Shown here in pieces: positions 25,311-37,590 of a DNA stretch of 64,000 bases (its first letter is position 1; the number at the start of each line of letters is the position of its first letter). The position numbers were made by a program, and so were the translations under genes. This DNA comes from Agrocybe praecox (taxonomy: Eukaryota > Basidiomycota > Agaricomycetes > Agaricales > Agrocybaceae), in NCBI GenBank assembly GCA_964017145.1, contig OZ024844.1:2046001-2110000 (forward strand), read 5' to 3'. The notes under the pieces were generated by a model. That model made no database searches, was not told where the DNA came from, and was given only the letters and a program-made list of their open reading frames with translations.

Positions 25311-27833
25311 CTACGACCTACTTCCTTCCGAGACCAGCCTTTCAATTTCCAGGCGTATCTCTGCGAGATTGACTTTGAGCGTTTTGACATCTTCAAATTT
25401 TCTTTGCATTTGCGCCTCTTCCACAAATGATTCTAACAAGGCTTCCTGCTCTAGCAGAGGTTGCAAGGTACTTGCAAGAGCAGAATCTAAATCAGAAACC
25501 ATCTCCGCAGCATCCACTTTGCCGGGAGATTTTGAGACGTTAGGGTCCTTAGATCTGGTTTGAGGTGTGGGTAGCGACTTGAATATATAATGGTTAAAAT
25601 TGTTGTATTACGACATTGACGTATTAAAAGCGTACCTGGAGAGGAAACATGTTTTTCTGCAGAAAGAGGTTCGCGCGAGTCAGGATGGCCGCTTGGACAC
25701 GATCCTGAGAGCTTCCTGGTCCATTCGTGCATGGCAATGCACGAATTTTTTTCGATAATCTGTCATACTGCGCAAAGGATTCCAACAACCGTTTCCTCGC
25801 GGCAGAAGCTTCTTTTGTTGGCTGATCATGGTGACTACGGTGGAAAAAATGGTTTATTTAGTTTGTCGAGGAATATGCCGCAGTTCAAAAATACGTACTT
25901 CAGGCTCATAAGTAATTCCTGGAATTTAGGGAGTGATTCTTCAATCTCGGTTTCTAAACTGATGAAATCCTAACAAAAAAATTTGTGAGGGGGGTTCAGA
26001 GAAACCATTCCTCGACATACTTCGTACAAATGTACATAAGATGGCACACTACGTGCTTGCTGATAATATTGTTGCCGTCTAATGAATTTTTCGTGGATGC
26101 ACAACGAACAAGGTAAAATAGGACTTACAAGAGCACAGGTCGGCATTCCCGACATATACGCACGCCTTTGAGAAATTTATCTTCCTGTTCTTGCCTTCCT
26201 TGTCGCCCATCATCGGCCTTCCTCTTCTTCACACCGTAATCTACACCTTCGCCAACTTCTTCGATCTGCCTTGTATTTGCGTCGACTACGAAAAGTACAG
26301 AACAGGGCGCAGGGCGCTGAGGAAATTTGACTGGCAGTGAACAAATGATTTGCCCACAAAGCCTACAGTGGTGTTTACGATTGGTAAGAGGATGAAAAGC
26401 TGCACTTGATTGTAATAGTCAGCGGAGAGGAGAACGGAATGCTGACTATTGACCTACAGACAAAGTGGACATTTGGTAACAATGGCGTCGTCTTGCCAGG
26501 GTGTTATACGTTGCTCAGTAGCTAGATATTAGTTAGAACTTGAGCAATAGAAAAGCAGGCAAACACAGAATCCCAACCTCGGACCTCCGCTTTGCTTTGA
26601 TCTCCTAATCCGTTCGATACGACTTCTTTCCAAAAATCACCAGCGTCCTGAATGCTTAAATTTCTAAATGAGCTAAATAATGAGTTCCTGTTCTTGGTCC
26701 GTCCAACCAGTGCAATACTTGGTCGGATCGCCTGTTCAGTTGTTTCTTTAGAGTGCTCTGCCATGTCGTGACCAGGAAAGTGAAGGGAAATGAGTTTCTC
26801 GAGTCTCCTCTCTAATTTGGTACGCTCCACGCGTTTCATGCCCCCATCACCGTCACCATCGTGAATTGACTGGCGTAAGGCGAGGAACTCATCAGTGAGA
26901 GGCCTATAAACACCTTTGGGCTGGAACCCTGGTCGATAAGGAGCAGGCTTTCGTGACGGCAACAATGTCGAAGTTGCCTGGGGAGATTTAAGAGGAGTAG
27001 ATGGCTCGCTATCATGCGCTGTCGTTGAAGTAGATGATGATTTCTTTAATGGTGTAATTTCCGTAGATGGGGTAGAAGGTGCAGACGAAGGCTGACTCTT
27101 TTGAGAGAAGGTCTTCTCAACTTTAAGGACATTCAAAGGAGAAGGAGGAGTGGTAACAGGAGAAGGGGCAAGTGAAATTTCGTTAACGAGCTTTGTAGGG
27201 ACGTGAACAGGTGTAGGCGGGGCTGGAGGGTTAACGAGAGCCTCACTAGTATCTTGACTCGAGCCCGGCACGACAGACAGTAAAGATGAATTAGAATTAC
27301 TGCGAGAATGAACAGTCGATTGAACGGAGCGAGGACTCTTTGGTTGTAAGCGACGGAACGTGGTAGGTTTCTTGGGTGGTGTCTGTGAGCTGGTAGACGG
27401 GCGCTCGGTTTGGATAGTGTCAAGAGGCTTTGGACGTAACGACGCAGAATCTGGCGGGGCAGATGAAGATGGTTCGGTCACAGAAAGTTCAGGGCCAGAA
27501 TCGACTGGAGTCAGAGATAACGCGGGTACGGATACTGCTTCGTCGACCTGACTGAGAACATTAGGTAAAGGTGAGCCATGTTCACTGTCATTGTCGTCGT
27601 TTAGTCCAAGCCTTGGAGGAGGAAGATAATTATCTGCAGATGTACGAGGTCTTGACAGTGGTGGGGGCGATTGATTTGGGGTTAAGAGGGTATTTGAACT
27701 GGAAAGGTTCCGTGAATGTCTCTTTGACTACAGAACTAGTTGTGAGATGGAATGGAAATGAGTGAATGAAGAGTGGACAGACCTTGTATGCTTGATACGG
27801 GACATATGCTGGACTCACAGGGGGGGACGACAT
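25311..27833 (-). CDS. PEP7: FYVE-finger Rab effector Pep7/Vac1 (rabenosyn-like)
   Basis: About 700 residues. Exon 1 is short (MSSPPVSPAYVPYQAYK, start at 27833) and splices at 27761-27782 into a long Ser/Pro-rich N-terminal region. Then comes a C2H2-like motif (VTKCPLCL), the FYVE zinc finger with RKHHCRLCGQIICS near 26345-26390 and VRICRECRPVL near 26130-26170, and the C-terminal Rab-binding coiled coil (LDSALASTLQPLLEQEALLE ... FEDVKTLKVNLAEIRLEIER). Pep7/Vac1 binds PI3P, the Rab5 homologue Vps21, Pep12 and Vps45, and drives Golgi-to-endosome fusion. The frame is open upstream of GTG 27481 only back to an acceptor, so the start at 27833 is required. Start codons of this gene and twinfilin are 42 bp apart on opposite strands. 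Confidence 0.87.
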
Positions 27834-27875
27834 GGACGTCCAAATCAAGCAGTGCGCGCCTTTACTTGTTACATC
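27834..27875. promoter_or_regulatory. 42-bp divergent start region of PEP7 and twinfilin
   Basis: This is all the sequence between the two ATGs. There is not enough room for two separate core promoters plus 5' UTRs, so transcription start sites must lie inside the opposite gene or the transcripts must overlap at their 5' ends. No TATA box is visible. Confidence 0.55.
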
Positions 27876-29116
27876 ATGTCTGCTCTCTCTGGAATCACAG
27901 CCTCGACTGATCTTGCTTCTGCCTTTGCTGACGCAGTACAAACAAAGTCAACTCGCTTCATAAAGATATCCATTAACAATGGTACGCTCATTCCCACATT
28001 CTGACCATGTCTTGGTCTTATGTCCCCAGAATCTCTCGTACATGATCTGTCTATTCCCATCTCCGGCTCTTTCGAGGAAGACTTGAGCTACCTTCAACAG
28101 GAAGATATCCTACACCCTGATATACCGGCTTATGTTCTGTCCAAGCTGGACCTTCCATCGTCCGATTGGATTGCAATTTCCTATGTACCAGACACGGCTC
28201 AAGTTCGCGAAAAGGTACTTGAAATAGGAGCTTACCACCCAGGAAAGTCAACTTACGAACTTGCTATAGATGCTATACGCATCGACTCGCCTTTCCCTTC
28301 TCAAATCCCTTGGATCCACTCTCTTCACGGATTCTATGTTTGCCACTTCAAAGAGTGACTTGACATCAGAAGCCTACGCCGCTCATCTTCGCCATTCCGC
28401 TGCGCCCAATCCACTTTCCAAGCAAGAGCAAGAGATAGCCGATCTACGTGTCTCTGAAACGGCGTCTTATGAGGGAAGTAGGGGCCGCGCTAGTCACGTT
28501 GGAACGGGAGTGGGATTTGGATGGGCAGACGAACTTGAAGAAGCCCTGGTACAATTGGCACAAGGTGATGGTAGCTCTGTCGTCGTTACTGTAAGTTTCC
28601 CTACTTATCATGTTTACGCGTATTGACCATTTAATTGTTATCTGTTCGTTCTGTAGATGATTGATCATGATGAGAAACTCACACTTCATCATGCTGAAGA
28701 CGTGGACGCAAATTCTCTGGGCTCTTCTTTGCCTTCCTCTGATCCATGCTATGCATTCTTTGCATGGTCACACGATGATGTCCGCGATATTGGTAAGATT
28801 ACGAATATATACTAGCGGTGCGCATTATCACTAATCCAAACATCCAGTTTTTATCTATTCTTGTCCCTCTACCTCTTCCGTCAAGTACCGCATGTTGTAC
28901 TCTACTGGAACGATTTCAACATATCAAGCAGCTCAGGGGATCCTTTCATCCCTATCCCCCATTGTCACTATGGCTTCTCGTAAAATCGAGACGTCTGATC
29001 CCAAAGAGCTGGACGATAAATTCCTAAAGGAAGAATTAGGCGTAGCAAACAATGAAGCTAAAGATGCGAGCGCAAAACGTTTCGCTCGTCCTAAAGGCCC
29101 CCCTAGGCGCCGTTAG
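27876..29116 (+). CDS. TWF1: Twinfilin, two ADF-homology domains, actin monomer-binding
   Basis: About 330 residues. ADF-H domain 1: MSALSGITASTDLASAFADA, FIKISINN-ESLVHDLSIPI, then [36 protein letters not shown]. A linker (HSAAPNPLSKQEQEIADLRV) precedes ADF-H domain 2, ending VFIYSCPSTSSVKYRMLYST and ISTYQAAQGILSSLS. The C-terminal tail KRFARPKGPPRRR is the typical twinfilin tail that binds capping protein and phosphoinositides. The protein sequesters ADP-actin monomers and regulates barbed ends at endocytic patches. Five short introns; the third removes an apparent in-frame segment at 28216-28269 and joins REK to MLYAST, a hallmark junction. The start codon is 42 bp from that of PEP7. Confidence 0.92.
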
Positions 29117-29475
29117 CCAGGTCATTACGGGGCCCTTACTCTTTGGATCTCTAGACTATGTTTTCTAAACCTTATGACTACTTTCTGGATTTTGCTGAAG
29201 ACGACTTGTTTAATTAAGTACCATTCCGTGGAGCTATTTATGTAAAAGAGAGACATGCAGAAGAGTGCGGAAGAAGAAAGCTAGTTCACAATATCCACCC
29301 GTATGTATATACGTCATAGAGCGTAAATCGCGTACATCATAAAACGCGATGATCTTCACCGAGCGCTCCGGCAAAATTTGTTATGAGTCATGTAAGTCAC
29401 CATATAAAACCTCACCCTTGCGAATAATTCTCATCAGCATAATATTGGCACATCCCTCAACCCACGCTACTTACC
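29117..29475. promoter_or_regulatory. Intergenic region with TATA box of the LOG gene
   Basis: 359 bp between twinfilin and the LOG-family gene. A TATAAA lies at 29403-29408, 68 bp before the ATG at 29476. The rest shows no gene. Confidence 0.5.
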
Positions 29476-30505
29476 ATGCCTGCCAATAAGCCAGCCGTTG
29501 CAGTATACTGCGGAGCATCTATTGGCCACCACCGTGCATTTGTAGCTGCAGCTGAATGTGAGTAGATGGATTTCTCACGGAATTGTTTTTCGACGTTAAC
29601 TAACTAACTCCTTGGTATATAGCACTAGGCAATGTGTTGGCAGCTGATGGACGTCCGCTCGTTTATGGCGGGGGATCCAAAGGGATCATGGGTATCGTAT
29701 CAGGGGCTGTCTTGAAAAGGGAGGGAGACGTAGTTGGCGTCATACCTCGCGCGATGGTTGCAGCTGGCGGAGAGAAAGACAAAGTAGTGGACGACAAAAA
29801 AGTATACCTAGACGAAGTCGGTCGAGAGAAGGTATGTTTGGGTTTCATCGCTGCGAGAAAGCAATCTAATCACTTTACAATTATGATGATATTTCGAACT
29901 GATCATAGGTGGAAACGGTTAGCCCATCGCGCACCACCACTCGCAATTAAGACTTAGCTTACAAAAATGATTATTTTCCTTGCCTGCTGCAGATCATCGT
30001 GGATTCTATGCATGAACGAAAGGTAGAGATGGCGAAACGGGCAGAAGCATTTGTTGGATTGCCTGGAGGATTTGGCACGTTTGAAGAAGTAAGGGTTCTG
30101 AATACAGCTACACATTGATCAACTAATAAATGCTCTTAAAGGTGCTAGAAGTAACGACCTGGTCCCAGCTTGGAATTCACGATAAACGTATGCCAACATT
30201 TTTTTAATGTTCATTGCACAATTAATCCATGAATTACTGTAATTTCAGCCGTGATTTTGCTCAATGTTCTTTCGTTCTGGGAACCTCTGCGCACCCTCGT
30301 GAAACAGAGCATAGACGCAGGCTTCATCAATCCCTCAAATGAAAGACTGATCGTCTTCATTGATGGGCCCAAAGACCAAAACGAACATGAGTCTTTCGAT
30401 TGGGGTAAAGCAGCGCTTCGAGCTTTAGAAAACTGGACACCGGGCGCCATCAAACCTCTTTTCTCGTGGAACTTGAAGGATGACTCGACATATAACAAAA
30501 CCTAG
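29476..30505 (+). CDS. LOG-family protein (cytokinin riboside monophosphate phosphoribohydrolase-like)
   Basis: About 230 residues. Rossmann N-terminus [20 protein letters not shown], then [49 protein letters not shown] and the diagnostic PGGFGTFEE at about 30062-30090. These are the nucleotide-binding and catalytic motifs of the LOG/TIGR00730 (misnamed lysine decarboxylase) family, which removes ribose 5'-phosphate from cytokinin or purine nucleoside monophosphates. The physiological substrate in fungi is not settled. Splicing requires a 9-nt microexon at 29909-29917 (GTGGAAACG, Val-Glu-Thr) between GREK and [10 protein letters not shown]. Converges on the TrpRS gene with 89 bp between stops. 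Confidence 0.88.
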
Positions 30506-30594
30506 AGAATACACAAATGCCTGTCATTCTATTGATAATTATCGATTTGATAGTAGACAAGGAAGTTCCCACTGTTTCGCCAATCTACGCAGAT

Positions 30595-32310
30595 GCTTCC
30601 AATGCTGGCTTACTTTTCGACAATGACAGTGTGATTTGCCGTGAGGAATCCATAAATCTGTTGACCTCTTCCTCGGTGACCTTAGCCCTTCTCTGCAACA
30701 AACAACAAGTCAAATCATCAACGACTAAAAATCATTCGAAGGGACATTTGTGTACCTCTTGGAAGTCGGCCACAAATTTCTGGAGCAAACCTATACATTT
30801 GGACTTCAACTGGCCAGTGAGGAGCGTGCCTGCTCGGTAATCCTACGGTGCAATGTTCAGAATATCTACTATAACCAGAAGATGGATGTAAAATCATACC
30901 TTGCCAAGTTGCTTAAGCTCTTCGTCGTCCTCCAAGAAAAACGTCAAATATTGATAGCTGACATCTACGTCAGTGTTGCCACCTAAGCGCCTGTGTTCTT
31001 CTTCGGTTTCTTGCCCACCAGAGAAACCATGCTTGTTAATTTTGTTTTTGATTTGATTTGGTTTATCGGTCATGAAAATGCTGCTGTTTGGATCACTTGC
31101 ACTCATTTTCGTCTGAGGTCCTTGCAAGGCAGGGAAGAACTTTGAGTGGAGAAGCGCTGGCTTAGGGTGCTTTAATTTGCCCGCGATATCCCGCGTTAGC
31201 CTGAAATAAGGGTCTTGATCGATAGCGCATGGGATTAAGCACGGGACATCGGATGAAGTGCCGAATATCTGAGGAAATGTCGTAGAAAAGGCAGGCGCCG
31301 CTTGAATAGCAGCAAAGTGAACTTTGCCAATATTATCTCTGTGATATATGTGATCATTTCCCCGTTTCCTAAGGAAACTGAATCTTACTCACGACTCGTT
31401 GAAGCCAAAGGTTGCTTTGACTTGATTGTAGGAAATTTGCCTTGAGATCCTTGAAACATTTTGATAGAACATTCCGCCCATAAATTCATAGTTGCTGAAG
31501 ATAAATGTCTTCTTGAGGTCAAATCCACAAGCGATGATATCCTTTGCGTTCTGTCTTGAAAATAGCTTTGTTTGCTCGGGCTTTAATTCATGTTTAAAAA
31601 GGAATTTTTCGTCGTCTAAATTGTTTGCAGTGAAGTCATTCCTTTAATTATGTCCATAGGCGAATGTGAAAGGATATCGTACCTGTCAACTGGATTACAA
31701 TTGGAACCTGGAAAACATCTTGCAACCATCTAACATAAGTATTTAAAAACCGCATATAGCAGGTGCAACATATGTATGCGTACTTGGAAAAGACAAAAGG
31801 AACCATATGCCCAAGATGCATGCTATCGCTGCTTGGCCCTCGTCCAGTGTAAAGATAGAAAGGTTTTCCCTGTTCATATCTATCTAGAATCCTATCAAAG
31901 TCTCTGCATTGGAAGGTCAAGAAAGATTAGAATAAGTCGAGAAGTTGCAACCAATGATGTTCCCGACCTGTGAGAGAAGAACATCCCTCTACGAAGGAAG
32001 ACATGGGGACGATGGCCGGTCAAACGTTCGAATCGTTCAAGCACCTTTTCATCGATTCGGCGGGTTCCAAATTGATCGACAAGTTTATCATAGTCAATAG
32101 CTTGTTGTTTTCCGTCGCTTGATACGCCTCCATGTACATCCCAGGGTGTTACTATCTGTTCATGAGATGTTGCAACTTGTTGTCCTGCAGCTCCTGCCTG
32201 ATCGGCAGATGGATTGCTTTGATAATTGTTATCAGTGAGATCTTCTTGGAAGGAAAGGCGGCTCACAGAGAGAGTTCTCCTAATGATTTGGTTATGTTTT
32301 CTGAAGCCAT
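30595..32310 (-). CDS. WRS1: Cytoplasmic tryptophanyl-tRNA synthetase
   Basis: Class I synthetase of about 440 residues charging tRNA-Trp for cytosolic translation. Motifs: [13 protein letters not shown] (HIGH-type motif, near 31803-31830), [40 protein letters not shown] (KMSKS-type signature near 31094-31130) and [15 protein letters not shown]. The C-terminal end, [13 protein letters not shown], is reached through two more introns, stop at 30595. The large first visible exon has no ATG; a 50-nt intron (donor GTGAGC, branch CTGATAAC, acceptor TCAAAG) joins it to an ATG exon at 32310 ([14 protein letters not shown]). The eukaryotic/archaeal type of the enzyme is clear from HLGH and KMSAS spacing. 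Divergent from NOT4 across 290 bp. Confidence 0.93.
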
Positions 32311-32600
32311 AGAATAAAAATTAGCGGGGAGTGTACGTGGCACGTATTCAAGGTGATTAATAGCACCTAGATTGAGCAATCCTACAATTTGTAGGCTTAT
32401 CTTATCTTATCAGTATTATAGATCTTGATTACACAAACACCGGCAAGCAAGGACAATCATTGAGCAGCAAACGTGGGAAAGAATTGCTGAGCAGTTCTTT
32501 GAGCCTCATTGTCCTTAGGACCGCGTTTCTTTCAATCCGCTGCAGTGTCAAATCATCTTGTCTGCGTTGAACAGTATTGTATCTGCAAAATACCACACAA

Positions 32601-35600
32601 ATGTCCACAACGAGGCTCCATCACTCTCTTCCAGCCCCTGTAGTGCATGCCACCTTTTCCGTCAACCAATCCAAATCTCATGTCCTGGCTGGCGTGCAGG
32701 ACGCGTACTGGAGTGACGATGAAGCGGTAATGCTGCCCATTCTCTCTAACTGCCGTCTGTTTACTAACCTTAATCTAAAATCAAAATAGGAGGATGCAGA
32801 GTGCCCTCTCTGTCTTGAGGAAATGGATATCTCCGATCTCAATTTCAAACCGTGCATCTGTGGTTACCAGGTAATTTCGTCCTTGCGTCTTCCCAAAACA
32901 TGATCACTCACGAAGATATACTAAGATTTGTCGCTTTTGCTGGCATCATATAAAGGAAAACTTGAATAAGCGTTGTCCGGCATGTCGTAGAATATATACG
33001 GACGATGCTATTGAGTTCAAGCCAATCGCAACACAGGAGTGAGTAATGTTGGGTTTTCTTCATCCAAGCTCCGATGCTCATCATATAATTTTCGTTTCAT
33101 TCAGCCATAAGCGCCTTACTCAGCAAAAGAAGCAGAGAGACCGCGAGAGGAAAGATCTAGAAGCACTTGGTCGACGTCATCTTGCCAATGTTCGTGTTGT
33201 TCAAAGGAATGTCGTGTATGTCGTCGGTATCGGTCCACGATTCGCAAAAGAAGAGGTTCGTGTCACAAATCATCTTCTATTCTTTTTCAGCTCGGTTCAA
33301 TGATGACTCTGCACAGCTGATACCCACTTTACGTTCCAACGAATACTTTGGTCAATATGGCAAGATTACAAAAATACTTCTTGTAAAACGCAACTCGCCC
33401 GGGGGCGGTGGGCCTGTCGTTGGTTTATACATCACTTACCATCGTCGTGAGGACGCTGCTCGTGCCATCACAGCTGTCGATGGGACGTCATCTCCTGGTG
33501 GCGGGCGTGAAGTTATGAGAGCCAGCTATGGCACCACAAAATATTGCATGTCTTTTCTTCGTGGAGTGCAGTGCGGCGATCATAGCTGCATGAATCTTCA
33601 CGAATGGGGAGATGAAAAAGACTGTTTCACGAAAGAAGATCTAGCGACTCTGCAAGTTATTTTCTTTCTGAGTAAGACCGAGTTATTAATATATAGAATA
33701 ACTGTAGAAAACACCATATCAAAGCTACGGAAAGCAGAACACGTACGATTACCAAAAAGGCTGATGAGGATGGTGAGTTGGTATAGAGCTATCTGAGATG
33801 GGAGAACTCATCACAAATATTCTTTCTCAGCTGGTTTACCTCGTGCTGCTTCTTGGGCCCAGAAAGGGTCAGCTAGCAGCTCGTCCACAAATCTAAGCAC
33901 TAATGCCGGCGCAAGTATCACTACTTCTAGTACTACGGCAGCTAGGCAGCCGCGGCGTACCGCAACGACAAGGCCTCCCCGTGCGGTGCCGAATGTTGCG
34001 GCTCCAACGACCCTGGAGAGCAAACCAAGTCAAGGAAAAACTAGCTTAGATCGCAAGGTTAACCTTGTACCTAGTTCTCGTTCGTCCACACCTATAGTTG
34101 CCATCGCCGAAGGTACTTCCACGGACGTTGCCAATGAAGAAAAAGCGGTCAAACTGAAGGAACCTATTGCGCCTGTTATTGAAACGAATACGGGAACTGG
34201 AGTTGCATCGACTTCGCAGGAACCAAATGCTGCACCAAGTCGACCAGAATCGTCTGACTTGCTACTTCCAAGCATACGCCCGGCATCCTCCTCTCAGTTG
34301 ACGAATGCAAATGCTCCACTTGTCCCGCCTGGATTACCGGCTTCACCTGCATTGCCCGTACCTCCTGGATTGTCTGCACCACCTGGAATATCTTCTCCTA
34401 GTCGTCCACCTCGAGCCGAAACTGCCTCTCCGCAAACACCTCTTATTGCTTCGCAAACATCGTACCAAATGTCGACGGCTGCTCGTGCACTCCTTGATGA
34501 CGTTAAACTGCGGCGAGAGTCAGCACTTCCGATGTCTTCTTTGTTCAGCCCTTTCCCAGATTTCGACCGTACTCTTCAGACATTGAGTGGTGAAGATGGC
34601 TCTTTCAGTTTCAATCTTGATCCGAAGCTCGCTGATGAAGCGGAGATTGTCGAGAACCTTCCCAATTTCGATATAGCTTCCAACGTTCCTTTCCACGGAG
34701 GGTATATGGATGCATTCCCCGCCCTCCGAAACGGTCCTCCATTTTTGCAATCCCCAGCTTTGGGATACTCTTTGACAAATCATCCTATTTATGATGCGTC
34801 AATGGCAAGGACATCTTCAGGTTCTTCCGACAAAAATATCAGGGCCGCAAGCTACCTTGGTTCATTCAATCCGTTTTCCGACCAACAGGAAGCTTCTTCA
34901 TCGCATTCTTCGCCTTTACAAAGGGCTCAACATTCCCCTATTGACGAAGAGCGTAAGGTTTCCCGTTTTGGATTTGCTCGTGGTCGACAGAGCTCGAACA
35001 CAGCCACATCGTCCCCACTTCATTCTGTTTCTTCGTTGACCTACAACAATGAGGTACAACCATTCTATATGGCACAGCAAGACGTTGATAGTCCACATCT
35101 ATGGCCTCCGGGCTTGCCAGACTCTCATCCATCTAATTTGCATCCGGGGCACGTAATGCAGCCGCAAACACCGCTTATGTTCCAGCAGGGTCTTTTGGAA
35201 GCTGTTGACGGAAACCTCAGTGAAGCACAATTGCGCAAATTTATACAGTCAAGTCAAGAAAGGGAAAATAACGCACGAAATGGCATGGGTGAGTTGTTTT
35301 GGATTTCTTTTCTTTTCTTTTTTCGTATAATATTCTAATCATTTATGACGTTATGCAGCTCAATTTAGTAGATCAAGCCAACCTTTTGAAGATCCAGCCA
35401 TTATGTCTGCGAGCTTTGTTGCCCCCAACGAACGTAATTATGCCTATGGCCCGCCTCCAGGGCTTCCTGTGCCGCAAAGGATGTCACCCACGCCTGCATT
35501 GTTTCAAGCACAACAGAATAGCATAAATGTGGATGGACGCAACACCTTTACTCAGGGTGAGTTTTTCTTGTCCCATTCTAAGGGGAGGGAGGTCAGTGTA

Positions 35601-37319
35601 CCGAGTACCGTGCTTTCTCAGTGCGGAATTTCTACCACCGTCAATGATCCATACCGCAAGTTTTTCTCGCCTCCACCAGTAGCCATGAACTCAAGCACCA
35701 AGAACTAAATTCGACGTAATCCCCGTGTATCTCTCCCTCCCCTTGTCCTTGGTGTCATGATTGAATGGAATGCAACGCTGATATTCACTCTGTTTGACGG
35801 TTTAGTCCCCGTCACGTCATCTCACCCCTCTTTACCGACTCTTCTTTCCCCGGAGGACTTCCCCGCCCTGGCACCAAGTACTAGTGAAACAACTCTGCAA
35901 TCTACTCCCACTTTATCGGAATTGGAAACCCCTCTTCGTTCCTCTTCTTCAGCGGGCTTGAAGGCCTCTGAAAAGGCTGAACGGAAAGCAGCTAAGAAAG
36001 CAGCCGCAGCTGAAAAGGCTCTCGAAAGACAGAGGCTGGCCCAGGAGAAGGCGGACGCGAAGGCGGCAGAAAAGAAGGCAGCAAAAGAAAAGGCACTGGA
36101 AAAAGAGAAAAAAGAACAGGCTGCAATGCTTCTAAAATCTCAACAAGCAAAAGTTACCCCTCAATCTCTTGCAGAGTCCACGGCTACGCCTACCATTGAG
36201 GCCGTCTCTTCCAGTCGGTCAGAGAAGATCAAGAGTGTCCCCCAAGTACAAGCCACTTCCAAATCTTCGTCGAAGCGAGCTGGTTCGAAAGCTTTAGACG
36301 TATCTTCAGATATCAAACGTCAGGATCAAATCAAGGCCTCTCTCAACATTAATGTCAGCAAGCTATCTGTGTCGATACCACCAGTCGCCGAAGCGCAAGT
36401 TCCTCTTTTGTCAAAGAAGCCTAAAAAGAACAAACCAATTGTCAAGAGCGTGAAGACTCCCAGAGAGGAAGAGCCGCAGGATGATCATAATTCAACTGTT
36501 GATTTATCCCGAGGAGCTAATACCACTCCCGACTCTAGCTCGTCTAACTCTCGATCTCAATCTCTTGACAGGCGCCAAACCCCAACATCCGTCCAAGAGT
36601 TGTTGGCGCAAATAGATGCGACTTGTCCAGCAATGGACCTGGTTGACCATCCTTTCTTTGACGTACAGAGACTCATTTCTCCTGCAAAAATGCCACTCGA
36701 ATACGGGCCTCTGGTTCATGCTTTATCCGCGCTGTCAGTCGGTGGAGGATCGTTTGCCAATAATATGCCATCTGGTTCTATCGACAATGCAGTTTCCTCT
36801 TTCCAGCAATTACTAGAGACGCTTACTCAAACCATCTCCGACCTTCTGCGCCTGCTCCCGCGCACCACATGGGATGATAGCTCTTCTTTTGACGGCGTTT
36901 TGCGAGACATGTTGAAAGGTGATGATTTCTTAGATGACGGAGAAGAAGGCCCTGGCAGAGAAGACGAAGTAGCTGCCCTTACTCTGGCACTTGAACGCCG
37001 TGCTCGCTGGATGGAAGTTCAGTTATCGAAATTAGAGGAACTTCATCGAGACATCAATACAGCAGCTGTCAGAGCAGTCTTATCTTTCAACGACGGTGGT
37101 TGGGACAGATACGGGTTCTTACCGCGAGTCAGCAATACTTTGCACCGTTTTGATACCATCGGGTTGGTGGAAGAAGATGGACAAACACGTTTCATGAATG
37201 TAGATGAACTAGAGGAAAAGTTAGCAGTGGCCAAAGAAACTGCCATTTTTGCAGAGACGGAGATTCGGGAGGCGATGGAAAAAATGCAGAGTTCAAGATT
37301 ATTTGCGCACGAACTATAG
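32601..37319 (+). CDS. NOT4: NOT4 (CNOT4), RING E3 ubiquitin ligase of the CCR4-NOT complex
   Basis: The N-terminal domains are unmistakable. A C4C4 RING (ECPLCLEEMDISDLNFKPC ... RFCWHHI ... RCPACRRIY, 32795-33000) is followed by an RRM (RVVQRNVVYVVGIGPRFAKE ... NEYFGQYGKITKILLVKR) and a C3H finger (YCMSFLRGVQCGDHSCMNLH). Low-complexity Pro/Ser-rich sequence follows (33800-35330), then a basic coiled coil (35960-36130) and a C-terminal region with VGGGSFANNMPSGSIDNAV and LALERRARWMEVQLSKLEEL. I treat all as one gene of roughly 1,350 residues, because the C-terminal block has no promoter of its own and begins mid-motif (LSPEDFPALAP). The join at 35557-35805 is problematic: an in-frame TAA at 35706-35708 must be spliced out. 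A separate second gene from about 35757 is the alternative. Confidence 0.78.
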
Positions 37320-37590
37320 ATTGACACTATATTATACTTCGTTGTATAATTAATTCAATGTGTTCGTCTTTGTAAAAATTTCAGTAACATTAATGATAGC
37401 CCTATGGTTACTGGATTGCACTTTTGAACTATGAGGAGGTTACCTAGACTGGCGCTCAAGCTTGAAGCGCCACTACGATCTACTAGGTACTGTCGGTATA
37501 GAACCTCTAGAAGAAAATACTGAGAGAACTTGAGCAACACATTCCTTCACCTGTGCTATTGTCTACAATGATGACTTGCTATGCATGCTT

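Noticed and set aside
32025..32040. GTTCGAATCGTTC resembling a tRNA T-arm
   Set aside because: Within the TrpRS coding sequence and not accompanied by other tRNA features.
35757..37319. Separate gene starting at ATG 35757
   Set aside because: The ATG sits in frame with upstream NOT4 sequence, there is no promoter-like gap, and the first residues look intronic; kept as an alternative rather than annotated.
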